From positions 62,001 through 126,000 of the forward strand of contig NZ_JQFJ01000002.1 in the NCBI RefSeq assembly GCF_000763945.1: DNA of 64,000 nt. The letters run 5' to 3'. Under the pieces are notes generated by a model that saw only the letters and a list, made by a program, of their open reading frames with translations, was not told where the DNA came from and ran no database searches. The stretch's first letter is position 1, and every line of letters begins with the position of its first letter. Source of the stretch: Sphingopyxis sp. MWB1 (GTDB lineage Bacteria; Pseudomonadota; Alphaproteobacteria; Sphingomonadales; Sphingomonadaceae). Position numbers and translations under genes: made by a program. Positions 28,953 to 38,226 of this stretch are shown here, piece after piece.

Positions 28953-29036
28953 GGTTGGCCGAACCGTAGGGTGCCGACACTATGTGCTGGCTCGATCTCG
29001 ATTTATTCGGGGATGTCAGCTAGCCTGAGGGATGGC

Positions 29037-29234
29037 ATGTCGATGACAATGCAAAACCCTTTTCTCTTCCTGATCGCTCTTTTTTCAGGCTGCGTGGTGC
29101 TTTGGGGTTTGAGCAAGGGGGCCATGCCGTTCCCGCCAATATGGATCGAGCGTGATAAATACCCGCTTCTATACGGCGCGACTGTGACGACTTGGTCCGT
29201 CCTCTGCATTTATTTCCTGATAAAGGCTTTCTGA
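29037..29234 (+). CDS. Small two-helix membrane protein of unknown function
   Basis: A 65-residue protein with two hydrophobic segments, PFLFLIALFSGCVVLWGL (residues about 7-24) and a C-terminal one around ATVTTWSVLCIYFLI. They are joined by a short loop with IWIERDKYPLLY. The ATG at 29037 is preceded by GAGGG; ATGs at 29043 and 29049 are in frame too. Its base composition is more AT-rich than the neighbours. I do not recognise it. It lies between pyrG and lolC with no coupling to either. Confidence 0.55.
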   Translation: MSMTMQNPFLFLIALFSGCVVLWGLSKGAMPFPPIWIERDKYPLLYGATVTTWSVLCIYFLIKAF

Positions 29235-29621
29235 CGCAGGTCCTTTAAAGTGCTGCCGGAATCACAACGCCCGGGCCTTGCCTTTGCAAAACCCGGGCGC
29301 CTGTGACGAACACTCGCCATCCCCCTTTGGTGCAGACCGGCGAAGGATCTGCACTCCCTGGAACCGGGCCTTTGGGCCGCATTTGTGCCAGAAGCGATGG
29401 GCTAAAAGGCTGAAGGGGCTTTGTCACCCGTGCGCGCGCAATTGCCGAAGATTTTGCGCGGCGCTGTGACCTAATGGCAACAATATTTGCGAATGAGTCG
29501 CAGCTGTGGAGGCGTTGCTGCGGCTCCAAAAGCCCGTGATGGCCATTGCCAGCCGCCCCGCCGCTTCGTAAAGCAGCCGCATGATCCCGATGCGCGATGC
29601 GCGGCAAAGGCCGGTTCTTCC
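29235..29621. other. Gap of 387 bp without a convincing gene
   Basis: No tRNA or recognisable RNA is seen. A hairpin CGCCCGGG ... CCCGGGCG (29268-29275 with 29292-29299, 16-base loop) may terminate the small membrane-protein transcript. The rest probably contains the lolC promoter and leader. A minus-strand frame of 120 codons is present but shows no conserved motif and a compositional pattern typical of chance. Confidence 0.5.
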
Positions 29622-30872
29622 ATGATTTTGCGATCCTATGAGCGTGCGATTTTCAAGCGCTACCTGCTCCCGCACCGGGGCGAAGGCTTTATCTTCGTCG
29701 CTGCGGCCTTCAGCTTTATCGCGGTGATGCTGGGCGTGGCGGCGCTGGTCATCGTGATGAGCGTGATGAACGGGGTGCGCGCCGATCTGTTCGACAAGAT
29801 CGTCGGACTCAACGGCCATGCGGTGATTCAGGGCTATGGCGGGCGACTCGACGATTGGCGCGATGTGCTGAAACAGGCGAAGGCGACACCCAATGTCGTC
29901 TCCGCAACCCCGCTGATTGAACAGCCTCTGCTCACCACCTTTAACGGGCGAGTCGAGGCGGTGCTGGTGCGGGGGATGCTGGTGTCCGACATTCGCCGCA
30001 ACGATGTGCTGAACGGGAAGGTTTTGCAGGGCAATCTGAACGCGCTGACTCCGGGGTCGAGCAATGTTGCGATCGGCAGCGAACTCGCCCGCAATATCGG
30101 CGCGCAGGTCGGATCGGATATCACGATCATCAATCCCGCCGGGCGCTCCACCCCCTTTGGTACGGTGCCGCGCCAGATCAGCTATCGCGTCGCGGCGATT
30201 TTCGAGATTGGCGTCTATGATTTCGACAAGGCCTATGTCGTCATGCCGATGGAGGACGCGCAATTATTGCTGCTGACCGGCGATCAGGTCGGGATGATCG
30301 AGGTCAAGACCACCGACCCTGACAAGGTGGGGACGATATTGGCGCCCTTGCAGGAAAAATTGGCGGCGCAGGCGGTGGTGTCCGACTGGCGGTCGATGAA
30401 CAGCAGCCTGTTCGAAGCCCTGACCATCGAGCGGGTGGCGATGTTCGTCATCCTGTCGCTGATCATATTGGTGGCTTCCTTCAATATCATCTCTTCGTTG
30501 ATCATGCTGGTGCGCGCCAAGACGCGTGACATGGCGATTTTGCGCACCATGGGCGCGCCGCGCGATGCGGTGCTGCGTATTTTCATGGCGATCGGCCTGT
30601 CGATTGGTGTTGCCGGGACTTTGGTCGGTCTGGCGGTGGGTTTCTCGCTGCTTTATTTCCGGCAGGGCGTGCTGCGCGGGGCGGAGATCATCACCGGCCA
30701 GCCCTTGTGGGACCCGTCGATACGCTTTCTGACCGAATTGCCGTCGAAGCCCGATCCGGCGGAGATCATCGGCATTGCGATTATGGCGGTGGTGTTCAGT
30801 TTCCTCGCGACGCTTTATCCGGCGCTGAAAGCCGCCAATACCGACCCTGTGCAGGTGCTGCGCTATGATTGA
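29622..30872 (+). CDS. lolC: Lipoprotein-releasing ABC transporter permease (LolC/LolE)
   Basis: A 416-residue inner-membrane permease that extracts outer-membrane lipoproteins and hands them to LolA. It has one N-terminal membrane helix (about 27-48, [20 protein letters not shown]), a large periplasmic domain, and three C-terminal helices, as in the FtsX/MacB-like family. The [15 protein letters not shown] coupling segment is present. Only one permease gene is seen, so it probably forms a homodimer, as is usual outside gammaproteobacteria. The stop overlaps the lolD start by 8 bp. Confidence 0.95.
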   Translation: MILRSYERAIFKRYLLPHRGEGFIFVAAAFSFIAVMLGVAALVIVMSVMNGVRADLFDKIVGLNGHAVIQGYGGRLDDWRDVLKQAKATPNVVSATPLIEQPLLTTFNGRVEAVLVRGMLVSDIRRNDVLNGKVLQGNLNALTPGSSNVAIGSELARNIGAQVGSDITIINPAGRSTPFGTVPRQISYRVAAIFEIGVYDFDKAYVVMPMEDAQLLLLTGDQVGMIEVKTTDPDKVGTILAPLQEKLAAQAVVSDWRSMNSSLFEALTIERVAMFVILSLIILVASFNIISSLIMLVRAKTRDMAILRTMGAPRDAVLRIFMAIGLSIGVAGTLVGLAVGFSLLYFRQGVLRGAEIITGQPLWDPSIRFLTELPSKPDPAEIIGIAIMAVVFSFLATLYPALKAANTDPVQVLRYD

Positions 30873-31539
30873 TGCCACGCTGGAACTGGTCGATCTTCGC
30901 CGCAGCTTTGAACAGGCGGGGGTACGGATCGACGTGCTGCGCGGAATCGACGCCACGCTGCATCGCGGAGAGATTGTTGCGCTGCTGGGCCCCTCGGGGT
31001 CAGGCAAGTCAACGATGCTGCAGGCGGTGGGTCTGCTCGAAGGCGGATTTGAAGGCACGATCCGCATCGACGGCGAGGATGTCACCCGGCTGAGCCAGGG
31101 TGACCGCACGCGCACACGGCGTGAGAAGATCGGCTTCGTTTATCAATTCCACCATCTGCTGCCCGATTTCTCGGCGCTGGAAAATGTCGTGCTGCCGCAG
31201 CTCATTCGCGGCGCAAAACAGGCTGACGCCGAAGAACGCGCCGCCGACCTGCTCGCGCGGCTGGGGCTGGGCGAACGGCTGCACCACAAGCCCAGCAAGC
31301 TGTCGGGCGGCGAGCAACAACGCGTCGCGGTCGCGCGCGCGCTGGCGAACCGCCCCTTGCTGGTGCTTGCCGATGAACCGACGGGCAATCTCGACGAAGC
31401 CACCGCCGACCGGGTGTTCGACCAATTTGTGCAATTGGTGCGCGACCATGGATCGGCAGCGCTGGTCGCTACGCATAACGAACGGCTCGCGGCGAAGATG
31501 GACCGGGTATGGCGGCTGCATGAGGGGCATATCGCCTGA
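30865..31539 (+). CDS. lolD: Lipoprotein-releasing ABC transporter ATPase LolD
   Basis: A 224-residue ABC ATPase that powers lipoprotein release. Walker [11 protein letters not shown] is at 41-50, the signature is [15 protein letters not shown], Walker B is [13 protein letters not shown], and the switch histidine is in [10 protein letters not shown]. It overlaps lolC by 8 bp and forms an operon with it. A palindromic repeat follows before dnaE. Confidence 0.97.
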   Translation: MIDATLELVDLRRSFEQAGVRIDVLRGIDATLHRGEIVALLGPSGSGKSTMLQAVGLLEGGFEGTIRIDGEDVTRLSQGDRTRTRREKIGFVYQFHHLLPDFSALENVVLPQLIRGAKQADAEERAADLLARLGLGERLHHKPSKLSGGEQQRVAVARALANRPLLVLADEPTGNLDEATADRVFDQFVQLVRDHGSAALVATHNERLAAKMDRVWRLHEGHIA

Positions 31540-31559
31540 GGGCGGGACATTTTTGAACC

Positions 31560-31671
31560 GTCATTGTGAGGCCGGCGCAGCCGGGCGAAGCAATCTCCAG
31601 CGGGCTTCTTGCGCGGGCGATAGGGGGGGGTGCTTTGTCACCCGGACAAGTCCGGGCTCCTCGCAATGACG
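31560..31671. repeat. GTCATTGTGAGG...CTCGCAATGAC palindromic repeat
   Basis: A copy of the element seen at 4880-4975 and 59075-59187, with near-perfect inverted ends and an inner CCCGGACAAGTCCGGG hairpin. It fills most of the gap between lolD and dnaE and contains a run of eight G at 31623-31630. Confidence 0.75.
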
Positions 31672-31730
31672 GGGTGGGGTCGCGAGGGGGCGCGGCTTTC
31701 CCCAATCGGCCCTTCCCCGAATCGTCACAT

Positions 31731-34700
31731 ATGCCTAGCGTCGCCCGCATGGCCTACAGCCCCTTTGTCCCCTTGCGTCTATTTTCCAGCTACACGATGC
31801 TCGAAGGGGCCATCGACCCCAAGGATATTGCCAAAGCGGCGCGCGAGCGCGGTTTTCCGGCGGTGGCGGTGGCCGACCGGAACGGGCTTTATGGTGTCAT
31901 GGCCTTTGGCGATGCGTGCAAGGGCGCGGGGGTGCAGCCGATTGTCGGCGCGCTGCTGAGCGTCGCGCGGCCGGGGCAGCGGCTGGCCAATGGTGCGCCG
32001 CTGATCGACTGGCTCGCCCTCTATGCGCAGGATGCGGTGGGCTATGACAATTTATGCGCGCTGGTGTCGGCGGCGCATCTCGGGCGCCCGGTCGAGCTGG
32101 AGCCGCATGTCGAGCTGTCGGCGCTGACCGGGCGGACCGACGGGCTGATCTGCCTGACCGGGGGCGGCGAAGGCGCACTCGCCCGGCTGCTTGCCGATGA
32201 GCAACAGGCGGCGGCGGAGGATTATGTCGAGCGGCTGGAAGCCTTGTTCGGCGACCGGCTTTATATCGAATTGTCGCGGCGCGGCGACAAGGTCGAGGAA
32301 AGGGCCGAAGAGGCGCTGATCGGCATGGCCTATGCGCGCGCGCTGCCGCTGGTCGCGACCAATCCCGCGCAATTTGTCGAGCCGCAATTTCACCCCGCGC
32401 ATGACGCCATGCTGTGCATCGCGCAATCGGCCTATGTCGAAAGCGAGGATCGCCGGGTGTCGAACCCCGAAGCCTGGTTGAAATCGGCCGAGGCGATGGA
32501 GGATGCTTTTTCGGACCTGCCCGAGGCGATCCGCAACACGCTGGTCGTCGCGCAGCGCTGCGCCTTCATGGCGCCCAAGCGCAAACCGATCTTGCCGAGC
32601 CTTGCAGGCGACCGTGAGGGCGAGGCGGCGCAATTGAAGGCCGATGCCTACGCCGGGCTGGAGGCGCGGCTGGCGCTTTATGACGACCTGTCGGACGAGG
32701 AGCGGCAGGCCTATATTGAGCGGCTCGACTTTGAGGTCGATGTCATCACGCAAATGGGCTTTCCCGGTTACTTCCTGATCGTCGCCGATTTCATCAAATG
32801 GGCGAAGGCGCAGGATATTCCGGTGGGGCCGGGGCGCGGTTCGGGGGCGGGGAGCCTTGTCGCCTGGGCGCTGACGATCACCGACCTCGATCCGCTCAAG
32901 CTGGGCTTACTGTTCGAACGCTTTCTGAACCCCGAGCGCGTGTCGATGCCCGACTTTGACATCGACTTTTGCGAAACGCGGCGCGGCGAAGTGATCCGTT
33001 ATGTGCAGGAGAAATACGGGCGCGATACGGTCGCGCAGATCATCACCTTCGGTAAGCTGAAGGCGCGCGCGGTGCTCAAGGACACGGGACGCGTGCTCCA
33101 GATGAGCTATGGCCAGGTCGACCGGCTGGCAAAGCTGGTCCCCAACCACCCGACCGACCCCTGGACGCTCGAACGCGCGCTCAACGGCGTTTCGGAGCTG
33201 ATGACCGAATATAAGCAGGATGACGGCGTGCGCCGCCTGTTCGACATGGCGCGCCAGTTGGAAGGGTTGCCCCGGCACAGCTCGACCCACGCCGCCGGCG
33301 TGGTGATCGGCGACCGCCCGCTCGACCAGCTTGTCCCGCTCTATCGCGACCCGCGGTCGGACATGCCGGTGACGCAGTTCGACATGAAATATGTCGAGAC
33401 CGCGGGGCTGGTGAAGTTCGACTTCCTTGGCCTCAAGACGCTGTCGGTGCTGAAAGAGGCGCGGCGGCTGCTCGCGCTGCGCGGGATCGACGTCGATCTC
33501 GACACGCTCGGCTGGGATGATCCGGGCGTGTATGAACTGCTCCAGCGCGGCGACACGGTCGGGGTGTTCCAGCTGGAATCCGAAGGGATGCGGCGCACGC
33601 TGTCGGCGGTAAAGCCGACCAATTTCGGCGACATCGTTGCGCTCGTCGCGCTCTATCGCCCGGGGCCGATGGATAATATTCCGCTGTTCGGCGCGCGCAA
33701 GAACGGGCGCGAGCCGATCGCCTATCCGCACCCGCTGCTCGAAGGCATCCTCGCCGAAACCTATGGCATCTTCGTCTATCAGGAACAGGTGATGCAGGCC
33801 GCGCAGATATTGGCGGGCTACAGCCTCGGCGGCGCCGACCTGCTGCGCCGCGCGATGGGCAAAAAGATCCAGGCCGAAATGGACGCGCAGCGCGAAACCT
33901 TTGTCGCGGGCTGCGCCGAGCATAACCAGATCGACGCCAAGACCGCGAACGAACTGTTCGACTTGATCGACAAATTCGCGGGCTATGGCTTCAACAAGAG
34001 CCATGCGGCGGCCTATGCGCTGCTCTCCTATCAGACGGCGTGGCTGAAGGCGCATTATCCGCACGAATTTTTCGCCGCGTCGATGTCGTTCGATAGCCAC
34101 CAGACCGACAAGCTGTCGGTCTTCATTGACGACATGCGGCGGCTCGACATCGCGGTCGCACCGCCGTCGGTGAACGAGAGCGAGGCCGATTTCTCGGTCG
34201 GACGGACCGAGGAAGGACTGGTCGTGCGCTATGCGCTCGGCGCGCTGAAAGGCGTGGGCGAAAAGGCGATGGAGGCGCTGGTCGCCGAACGGCAGGCCAA
34301 GGGCGACTTTGCAAGCCTCGATGATTTTGCGGGGCGCATCGACCCCAAAATGCTCAACCGCCGCCAGATTGAGGCGCTGGCGGGGGCGGGGGCGTTCGAT
34401 TGTGTCGAGCCCGACCGGCCGCGCGTTTATGCTGGGGCGGAGGCGCTGCTCGCCTGTGCCAACAGCTCGGCGCAGGAACGCTCGACCGGGCAAGGCGGGC
34501 TTTTCGGCGGCGATGTCGATCTGGCGCCGGTGCTGCAACTGCCGACCGCCGAACCCTGGACGCTCGCCGAACGGATGACGCGCGAGAAAGAGGCGTTCGG
34601 CTTTTATTTCTCGGCGCATCCGGTCGAACAATATGAGGCAATATTGGCGGCGCGCGGCGCGCGCACCTATGGCGATATTTGCGCCAATGTAGACATGACG

Positions 34701-35237
34701 CCGGGAACGCGGGTGCCGATGGTGATGGCGGCGATGGTCGAAAGCGCGCGCGCGCGGGTATCGCAGCGCGGCAACCGTTTCCTCAACCTTAGCCTTTCGG
34801 ACCGCAGCGGCCAGTTTCAGTCGAGCTGCTTTGACGAAGGCGCGGGCAAGGTGCTGGAGGCGCTGGCGGGTAATGGCGGCTGCGCGCTGCTCAATGTCGA
34901 ACTGGACTTGATGGAGGGCGAAGAAACCCCGCGCGTGACGGTACGCGGCGCGCAGTCGCTTGCCGATATGGCGGCAAGCGCGGCACTGGAGCTCCATTGC
35001 CGCGCCGAAACACCCGAAGCCGTGACGGAACTGGCGGCGCTGGCCGAATGGCGGGGCGATGCGCGCGGGAGGATCATCCTCGCCACCTTTGACCCGGAAA
35101 CCGGGCGGGACATTCACGTGATGCTGGGCCGCAATTTTGTCTTGGGCCCCGACCTGGTTTCGCGGCTGGAAGTGGTGGCGGGCCTGTCGGATACGCGGCT
35201 GTCGCTCTACACCCCCCGCGATTTTCGCGTCCGTTAA
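31731..35237 (+). CDS. dnaE: DNA polymerase III alpha subunit
   Basis: A replicative polymerase of about 1168 residues (C family). The catalytic aspartates are in MPDFDIDFCETRRG and the fingers/palm motifs in GPGRGSGAGSLVAW and LPRHSSTHAAGVVI. Then come the helix-hairpin-helix region and C-terminal OB fold. The N-terminal PHP domain is degenerate: the metal-binding histidines are replaced (LRLFSSYTMLEG, VADRNGLYG), so proofreading must come from a separate epsilon subunit. The start is either ATG 31731 or ATG 31749; the former is given. The normal length rules out the longer frame, which reads through a repeat. Confidence 0.97.
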   Translation: MPSVARMAYSPFVPLRLFSSYTMLEGAIDPKDIAKAARERGFPAVAVADRNGLYGVMAFGDACKGAGVQPIVGALLSVARPGQRLANGAPLIDWLALYAQDAVGYDNLCALVSAAHLGRPVELEPHVELSALTGRTDGLICLTGGGEGALARLLADEQQAAAEDYVERLEALFGDRLYIELSRRGDKVEERAEEALIGMAYARALPLVATNPAQFVEPQFHPAHDAMLCIAQSAYVESEDRRVSNPEAWLKSAEAMEDAFSDLPEAIRNTLVVAQRCAFMAPKRKPILPSLAGDREGEAAQLKADAYAGLEARLALYDDLSDEERQAYIERLDFEVDVITQMGFPGYFLIVADFIKWAKAQDIPVGPGRGSGAGSLVAWALTITDLDPLKLGLLFERFLNPERVSMPDFDIDFCETRRGEVIRYVQEKYGRDTVAQIITFGKLKARAVLKDTGRVLQMSYGQVDRLAKLVPNHPTDPWTLERALNGVSELMTEYKQDDGVRRLFDMARQLEGLPRHSSTHAAGVVIGDRPLDQLVPLYRDPRSDMPVTQFDMKYVETAGLVKFDFLGLKTLSVLKEARRLLALRGIDVDLDTLGWDDPGVYELLQRGDTVGVFQLESEGMRRTLSAVKPTNFGDIVALVALYRPGPMDNIPLFGARKNGREPIAYPHPLLEGILAETYGIFVYQEQVMQAAQILAGYSLGGADLLRRAMGKKIQAEMDAQRETFVAGCAEHNQIDAKTANELFDLIDKFAGYGFNKSHAAAYALLSYQTAWLKAHYPHEFFAASMSFDSHQTDKLSVFIDDMRRLDIAVAPPSVNESEADFSVGRTEEGLVVRYALGALKGVGEKAMEALVAERQAKGDFASLDDFAGRIDPKMLNRRQIEALAGAGAFDCVEPDRPRVYAGAEALLACANSSAQERSTGQGGLFGGDVDLAPVLQLPTAEPWTLAERMTREKEAFGFYFSAHPVEQYEAILAARGARTYGDICANVDMTPGTRVPMVMAAMVESARARVSQRGNRFLNLSLSDRSGQFQSSCFDEGAGKVLEALAGNGGCALLNVELDLMEGEETPRVTVRGAQSLADMAASAALELHCRAETPEAVTELAALAEWRGDARGRIILATFDPETGRDIHVMLGRNFVLGPDLVSRLEVVAGLSDTRLSLYTPRDFRVR

Positions 35238-35317
35238 GCGGCTGCCCCCCGGTTACACTTGCGTCAACGCTCATCCTCGCCTTATCCCTAGGGTAATGAA
35301 AAAGGAGAGGATGACCG

Positions 35318-36925
35318 ATGTTCGGAATGCAGAGCCAGCCGCTGCTCGTTACCAGCCTGATCGACCACGCGGGGCGCGAGCATAAGGATCGCGAAATTGT
35401 TTCGCGCTGGGCCGATGGCAGCCAGACGCGCACGACCTGGGGCGCGGTGGGCCGCGATGCGCGCCGCTTTGCCGCCGCGCTCGTCAAGCTGGGGATGAAG
35501 AAGGGCGACCGTATCGCGACGCTGGCGATGAACCACGCTCATCATCTGGTGAGCTGGTATGGCAGCGCGGGCATGGGGGGCGTGCTCCACACGGTGAACC
35601 CCCGGCTGTTCGATGAACAGCTGGTCTATATCATCAACCATGCCGAGGATCGGCTGCTGTTCCTCGACGGCGCTTTCCTGCCGATTGTCGAGCGGCTGCG
35701 CGATCAATTGCCGAGCGTCGAGCATTTCATCCTGTTCGATGCCCCCGCGCAGGAGGGATATCTCTCCTATCGCGACCTGATCGACGCCGAGGATGCAAGC
35801 TTCGAGTGGGTGGACCTCGACGAGCGCGATCCGGTGGGGCTTTGTTATACCAGCGGGACGACGGGCAATCCGAAGGGGGTGCTCTATGAGCATCGCTCCA
35901 ACGTCATCCACGCGATTACCGAGGTGCAGCCCGATGTCATCGGCCTCTCCAATCGCAGCGTGATCATGCCCATCGTGCCCATGTTCCATGCAAACAGCTG
36001 GGGCGTTCCCTTTGCCGCTGCCGCCGTGGGCGCGAAGCTGGTCTTTTCGGCGACCAATGATGCCGAGGGGCTGTGCAAGCTGATGGAAGACGAAGGCGTG
36101 ACTCACAGTGCGGGCGTGCCCACCGTCTGGATCGGCATGTTCGCGCATATGGATGCCACCGGTGCGGGCTATGGCAAGCTGCAACGGGTGATCATCGGCG
36201 GATCGGCGGCGCCGCGCGCGATGATCGAACGCTTTATGAAAGCCGGGATTACCGTCAGCCATGCCTGGGGCATGACCGAAACCAGCCCCATCGGCACCAT
36301 GGGCAAGCGCCCGTGGAACTGGGACGAAATGAGCTTTGACGAGCAGGTTGATATCGTCTGTCGTCAGGGCTGCCCGCCCTTTGGCGTCGAGCTTCGCATC
36401 GTCGATGACGAAGGGCGCGAACTGCCGCGCGATGGCGAAACCAGCGGACGGCTGCAATGCCGCGGGCCGTGGATCGTCCAACGCTATTTCAAGGGCGAAC
36501 AGGATGCCGCCGATGCCGATGGCTGGTTCGATACCGGCGATGTCGCGGTGCTGCACCCCGATGGCGTGATGCAGATTACCGACCGGGCCAAGGATGTGAT
36601 CAAGTCGGGCGGCGAGTGGATCAGCTCGATCGAGCTGGAAAATGCGGCGGTCGGCGCGCCGGGGGTGCAGGAAGCCGCCGCCGTTGGCGTCTATCACCCT
36701 AAATGGGACGAGCGCCCGCTATTGCTGATCGTCAGAAAACCGGGCGTGGAGACGAGCGAGGCGGCGATCGTCGATTATCTGAAGGACAAGGTCGCCAAAT
36801 GGTGGCTGCCCGATGAAGTGGTGTTTGTCGCCGAACTGCCCCACACCGCGACGGGCAAGATACTGAAACGCCAGATCCGCGAGGATTACAAGGATTACAA
36901 GCTGCGCTCGCTGGCGGAGGCGTAA
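35318..36925 (+). CDS. Medium/long-chain acyl-CoA synthetase (AMP-forming)
   Basis: A 535-residue member of the ANL superfamily that activates a fatty acid with ATP and CoA. The phosphate-binding motif is [20 protein letters not shown], the second core motif [12 protein letters not shown], the adenine-site motif GWFDTGDVA, and the C-terminal catalytic lysine is in [13 protein letters not shown]. The closest known type is AlkK-like medium-chain synthetase; the chain length is inferred. The ATG at 35318 follows AAAGGAGAGG. No operon partner is apparent. Confidence 0.92.
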   Translation: MFGMQSQPLLVTSLIDHAGREHKDREIVSRWADGSQTRTTWGAVGRDARRFAAALVKLGMKKGDRIATLAMNHAHHLVSWYGSAGMGGVLHTVNPRLFDEQLVYIINHAEDRLLFLDGAFLPIVERLRDQLPSVEHFILFDAPAQEGYLSYRDLIDAEDASFEWVDLDERDPVGLCYTSGTTGNPKGVLYEHRSNVIHAITEVQPDVIGLSNRSVIMPIVPMFHANSWGVPFAAAAVGAKLVFSATNDAEGLCKLMEDEGVTHSAGVPTVWIGMFAHMDATGAGYGKLQRVIIGGSAAPRAMIERFMKAGITVSHAWGMTETSPIGTMGKRPWNWDEMSFDEQVDIVCRQGCPPFGVELRIVDDEGRELPRDGETSGRLQCRGPWIVQRYFKGEQDAADADGWFDTGDVAVLHPDGVMQITDRAKDVIKSGGEWISSIELENAAVGAPGVQEAAAVGVYHPKWDERPLLLIVRKPGVETSEAAIVDYLKDKVAKWWLPDEVVFVAELPHTATGKILKRQIREDYKDYKLRSLAEA

Positions 36926-36970
36926 GGCGGCTTCACAAGAAAGGCGGCTCACAAGACAGGCAAATCGCCG

Positions 36971-36988
36971 CCCCCGCGAAAGCGGGGG
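36971..36988. repeat. CCCCCGC-GAAA-GCGGGGG hairpin downstream of the acyl-CoA synthetase
   Basis: A perfect 7-bp stem capped by a GAAA tetraloop, 45 bp after the stop codon. It lacks a T run, so it may be a dispersed hairpin element rather than a true terminator. Only this one copy was found here. Confidence 0.5.
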
Positions 36989-37133
36989 CCGCTGCCGATC
37001 CGTTGCAAGGGTGCGGACCCTCTCGCTTCTTGGGCGAGCGCATCTCAAGGAGTGGATCTCAAACTGTCTCTTGCCCTTAAATAGAAGCAAAAGGAATATT
37101 TAAGTACGCTCCCTATTTGTCGATTGTCATTTC

Positions 37134-37159
37134 CGATATTTCTATATAGCGAAATATCG
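37134..37159 (+). promoter_or_regulatory. Perfect 9-bp inverted repeat over the probable promoter of the TbpB-like gene
   Basis: CGATATTTC (37134-37142) and GAAATATCG (37151-37159) are exact reverse complements with an 8-base spacer that contains TATATA (37143-37148), a good -10-like element. The repeat ends 16 bases before the start codon and has the size of a dimeric repressor operator. Its regulator is unknown. Confidence 0.5.
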
Positions 37160-37175
37160 ACGATCTGGGGGGCGT

Positions 37176-38192
37176 ATGAAATTTACTCTTCTGAAGAAAA
37201 GCCTTTTATTCGGATCAGTCGCACTGACGGTGTCGAGTTGCGGCGGTGGTGGAAGCCCGTCTGGCGGAAATACGGTGACGGTACCACCCACGCCAGCCCC
37301 AACACCTGCGCCTACGCCAACGCCACCTTCCCCATCTTATGCGACCGCGTTTGATTTCAGCGGCGACCGCTCCTTTAACTCGCCGATGGCCAAGATATAT
37401 CATGTTGAGCGCTACACAAGCGATGCTCCGCCTTATTATAGTTTGGAATCTTCAGGAGGAGATATTTTCGGGCGGAATTTTCAGCAGTCGAAATTCGCTT
37501 ATGCTCACGCTTCCGAAACGTTTTCGATATCTCACGAAGGTACGACCTCTGCTTTCGGGCCTTCTGACCTATATCGAAAAGATGAGGGAACACTCCATTT
37601 TCTGCGGAGGGTGGCCAATACCCCTGAGAGCGACCAGCTATCTCTCTATAAGCTTAGGCTTATGAAATTTGTCGCGTTGGGAACTCAAGAAACCCGTGCA
37701 GCGGCTCGGGAACCGGGGCAGTCCGCCGGCCTATTGGTAACGACGCGCTATTTTTTATGGGGTGTGCCCACGCTTGCCAGCGACATCCCTAAATCTGGCA
37801 ATTTCAGTTATCAGCCCGAACTCGTCACTTCTGCTCCATATGGACCGGATGGAGGGGGGGCATTCGCGGTCAATTCGGGCAATATTCAGATAAGTCAGGG
37901 AATGGCCCGGATCACTGGCACCTTGGACATTGCCCAAGTGTCATGGATAACAGGCACAGAGCAGGAAAAGGGACAGATCACGCTTTCCGGCACGGTCAAA
38001 CCCGATACCAATGAGATTAGCGGCAGTATATCCGGGGCCACCTCACGGTATATTTTTACGGGGGAGTTTGCTGGCCACCTGTACGGGCCGCAAGGATCAG
38101 AACTGGGGTTAGTCGTTATTCTCAGGCGACAACTCTTGCAAGATGGGAGCAGCAGTCCGCCCATCGTAGCCGTTCTTGTGGGTCAGCGATGA
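37176..38192 (+). CDS. TbpB/Slam-type surface lipoprotein-like protein
   Basis: A 338-residue lipoprotein. The lipobox VSSC ends at Cys22, followed by a Gly/Pro/Thr-rich stretch (about 23-55, with PTPAPTPAPTPTPP repeats) that spaces the globular part from the membrane. The C-terminal half has alternating beta strands ending in GSISGATSRYIFTGEFAGH and LYGPQGSELGLVVIL. These resemble the transferrin-binding-protein B barrel motif (FxGxFYGPxAxELGG). The DNA is AT-richer than its neighbours, suggesting transfer. A 9-bp inverted repeat overlaps the likely promoter. The family call is by motif only and the ligand is unknown. Confidence 0.65.
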   Translation: MKFTLLKKSLLFGSVALTVSSCGGGGSPSGGNTVTVPPTPAPTPAPTPTPPSPSYATAFDFSGDRSFNSPMAKIYHVERYTSDAPPYYSLESSGGDIFGRNFQQSKFAYAHASETFSISHEGTTSAFGPSDLYRKDEGTLHFLRRVANTPESDQLSLYKLRLMKFVALGTQETRAAAREPGQSAGLLVTTRYFLWGVPTLASDIPKSGNFSYQPELVTSAPYGPDGGGAFAVNSGNIQISQGMARITGTLDIAQVSWITGTEQEKGQITLSGTVKPDTNEISGSISGATSRYIFTGEFAGHLYGPQGSELGLVVILRRQLLQDGSSSPPIVAVLVGQR

Positions 38193-38226
38193 TTGCCTTC
38201 GAAGAATTCATAAGGCCTCGTTAAAG

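Noticed and set aside
29245..29607. A 120-codon minus-strand frame upstream of lolC
   Set aside because: No ribosome binding site, no motif and no hydrophobic pattern; likely chance.
32907..35117. A 736-codon open frame antisense to dnaE
   Set aside because: It lies wholly inside dnaE, is Arg/His-rich without motifs, and is explained by codon bias.
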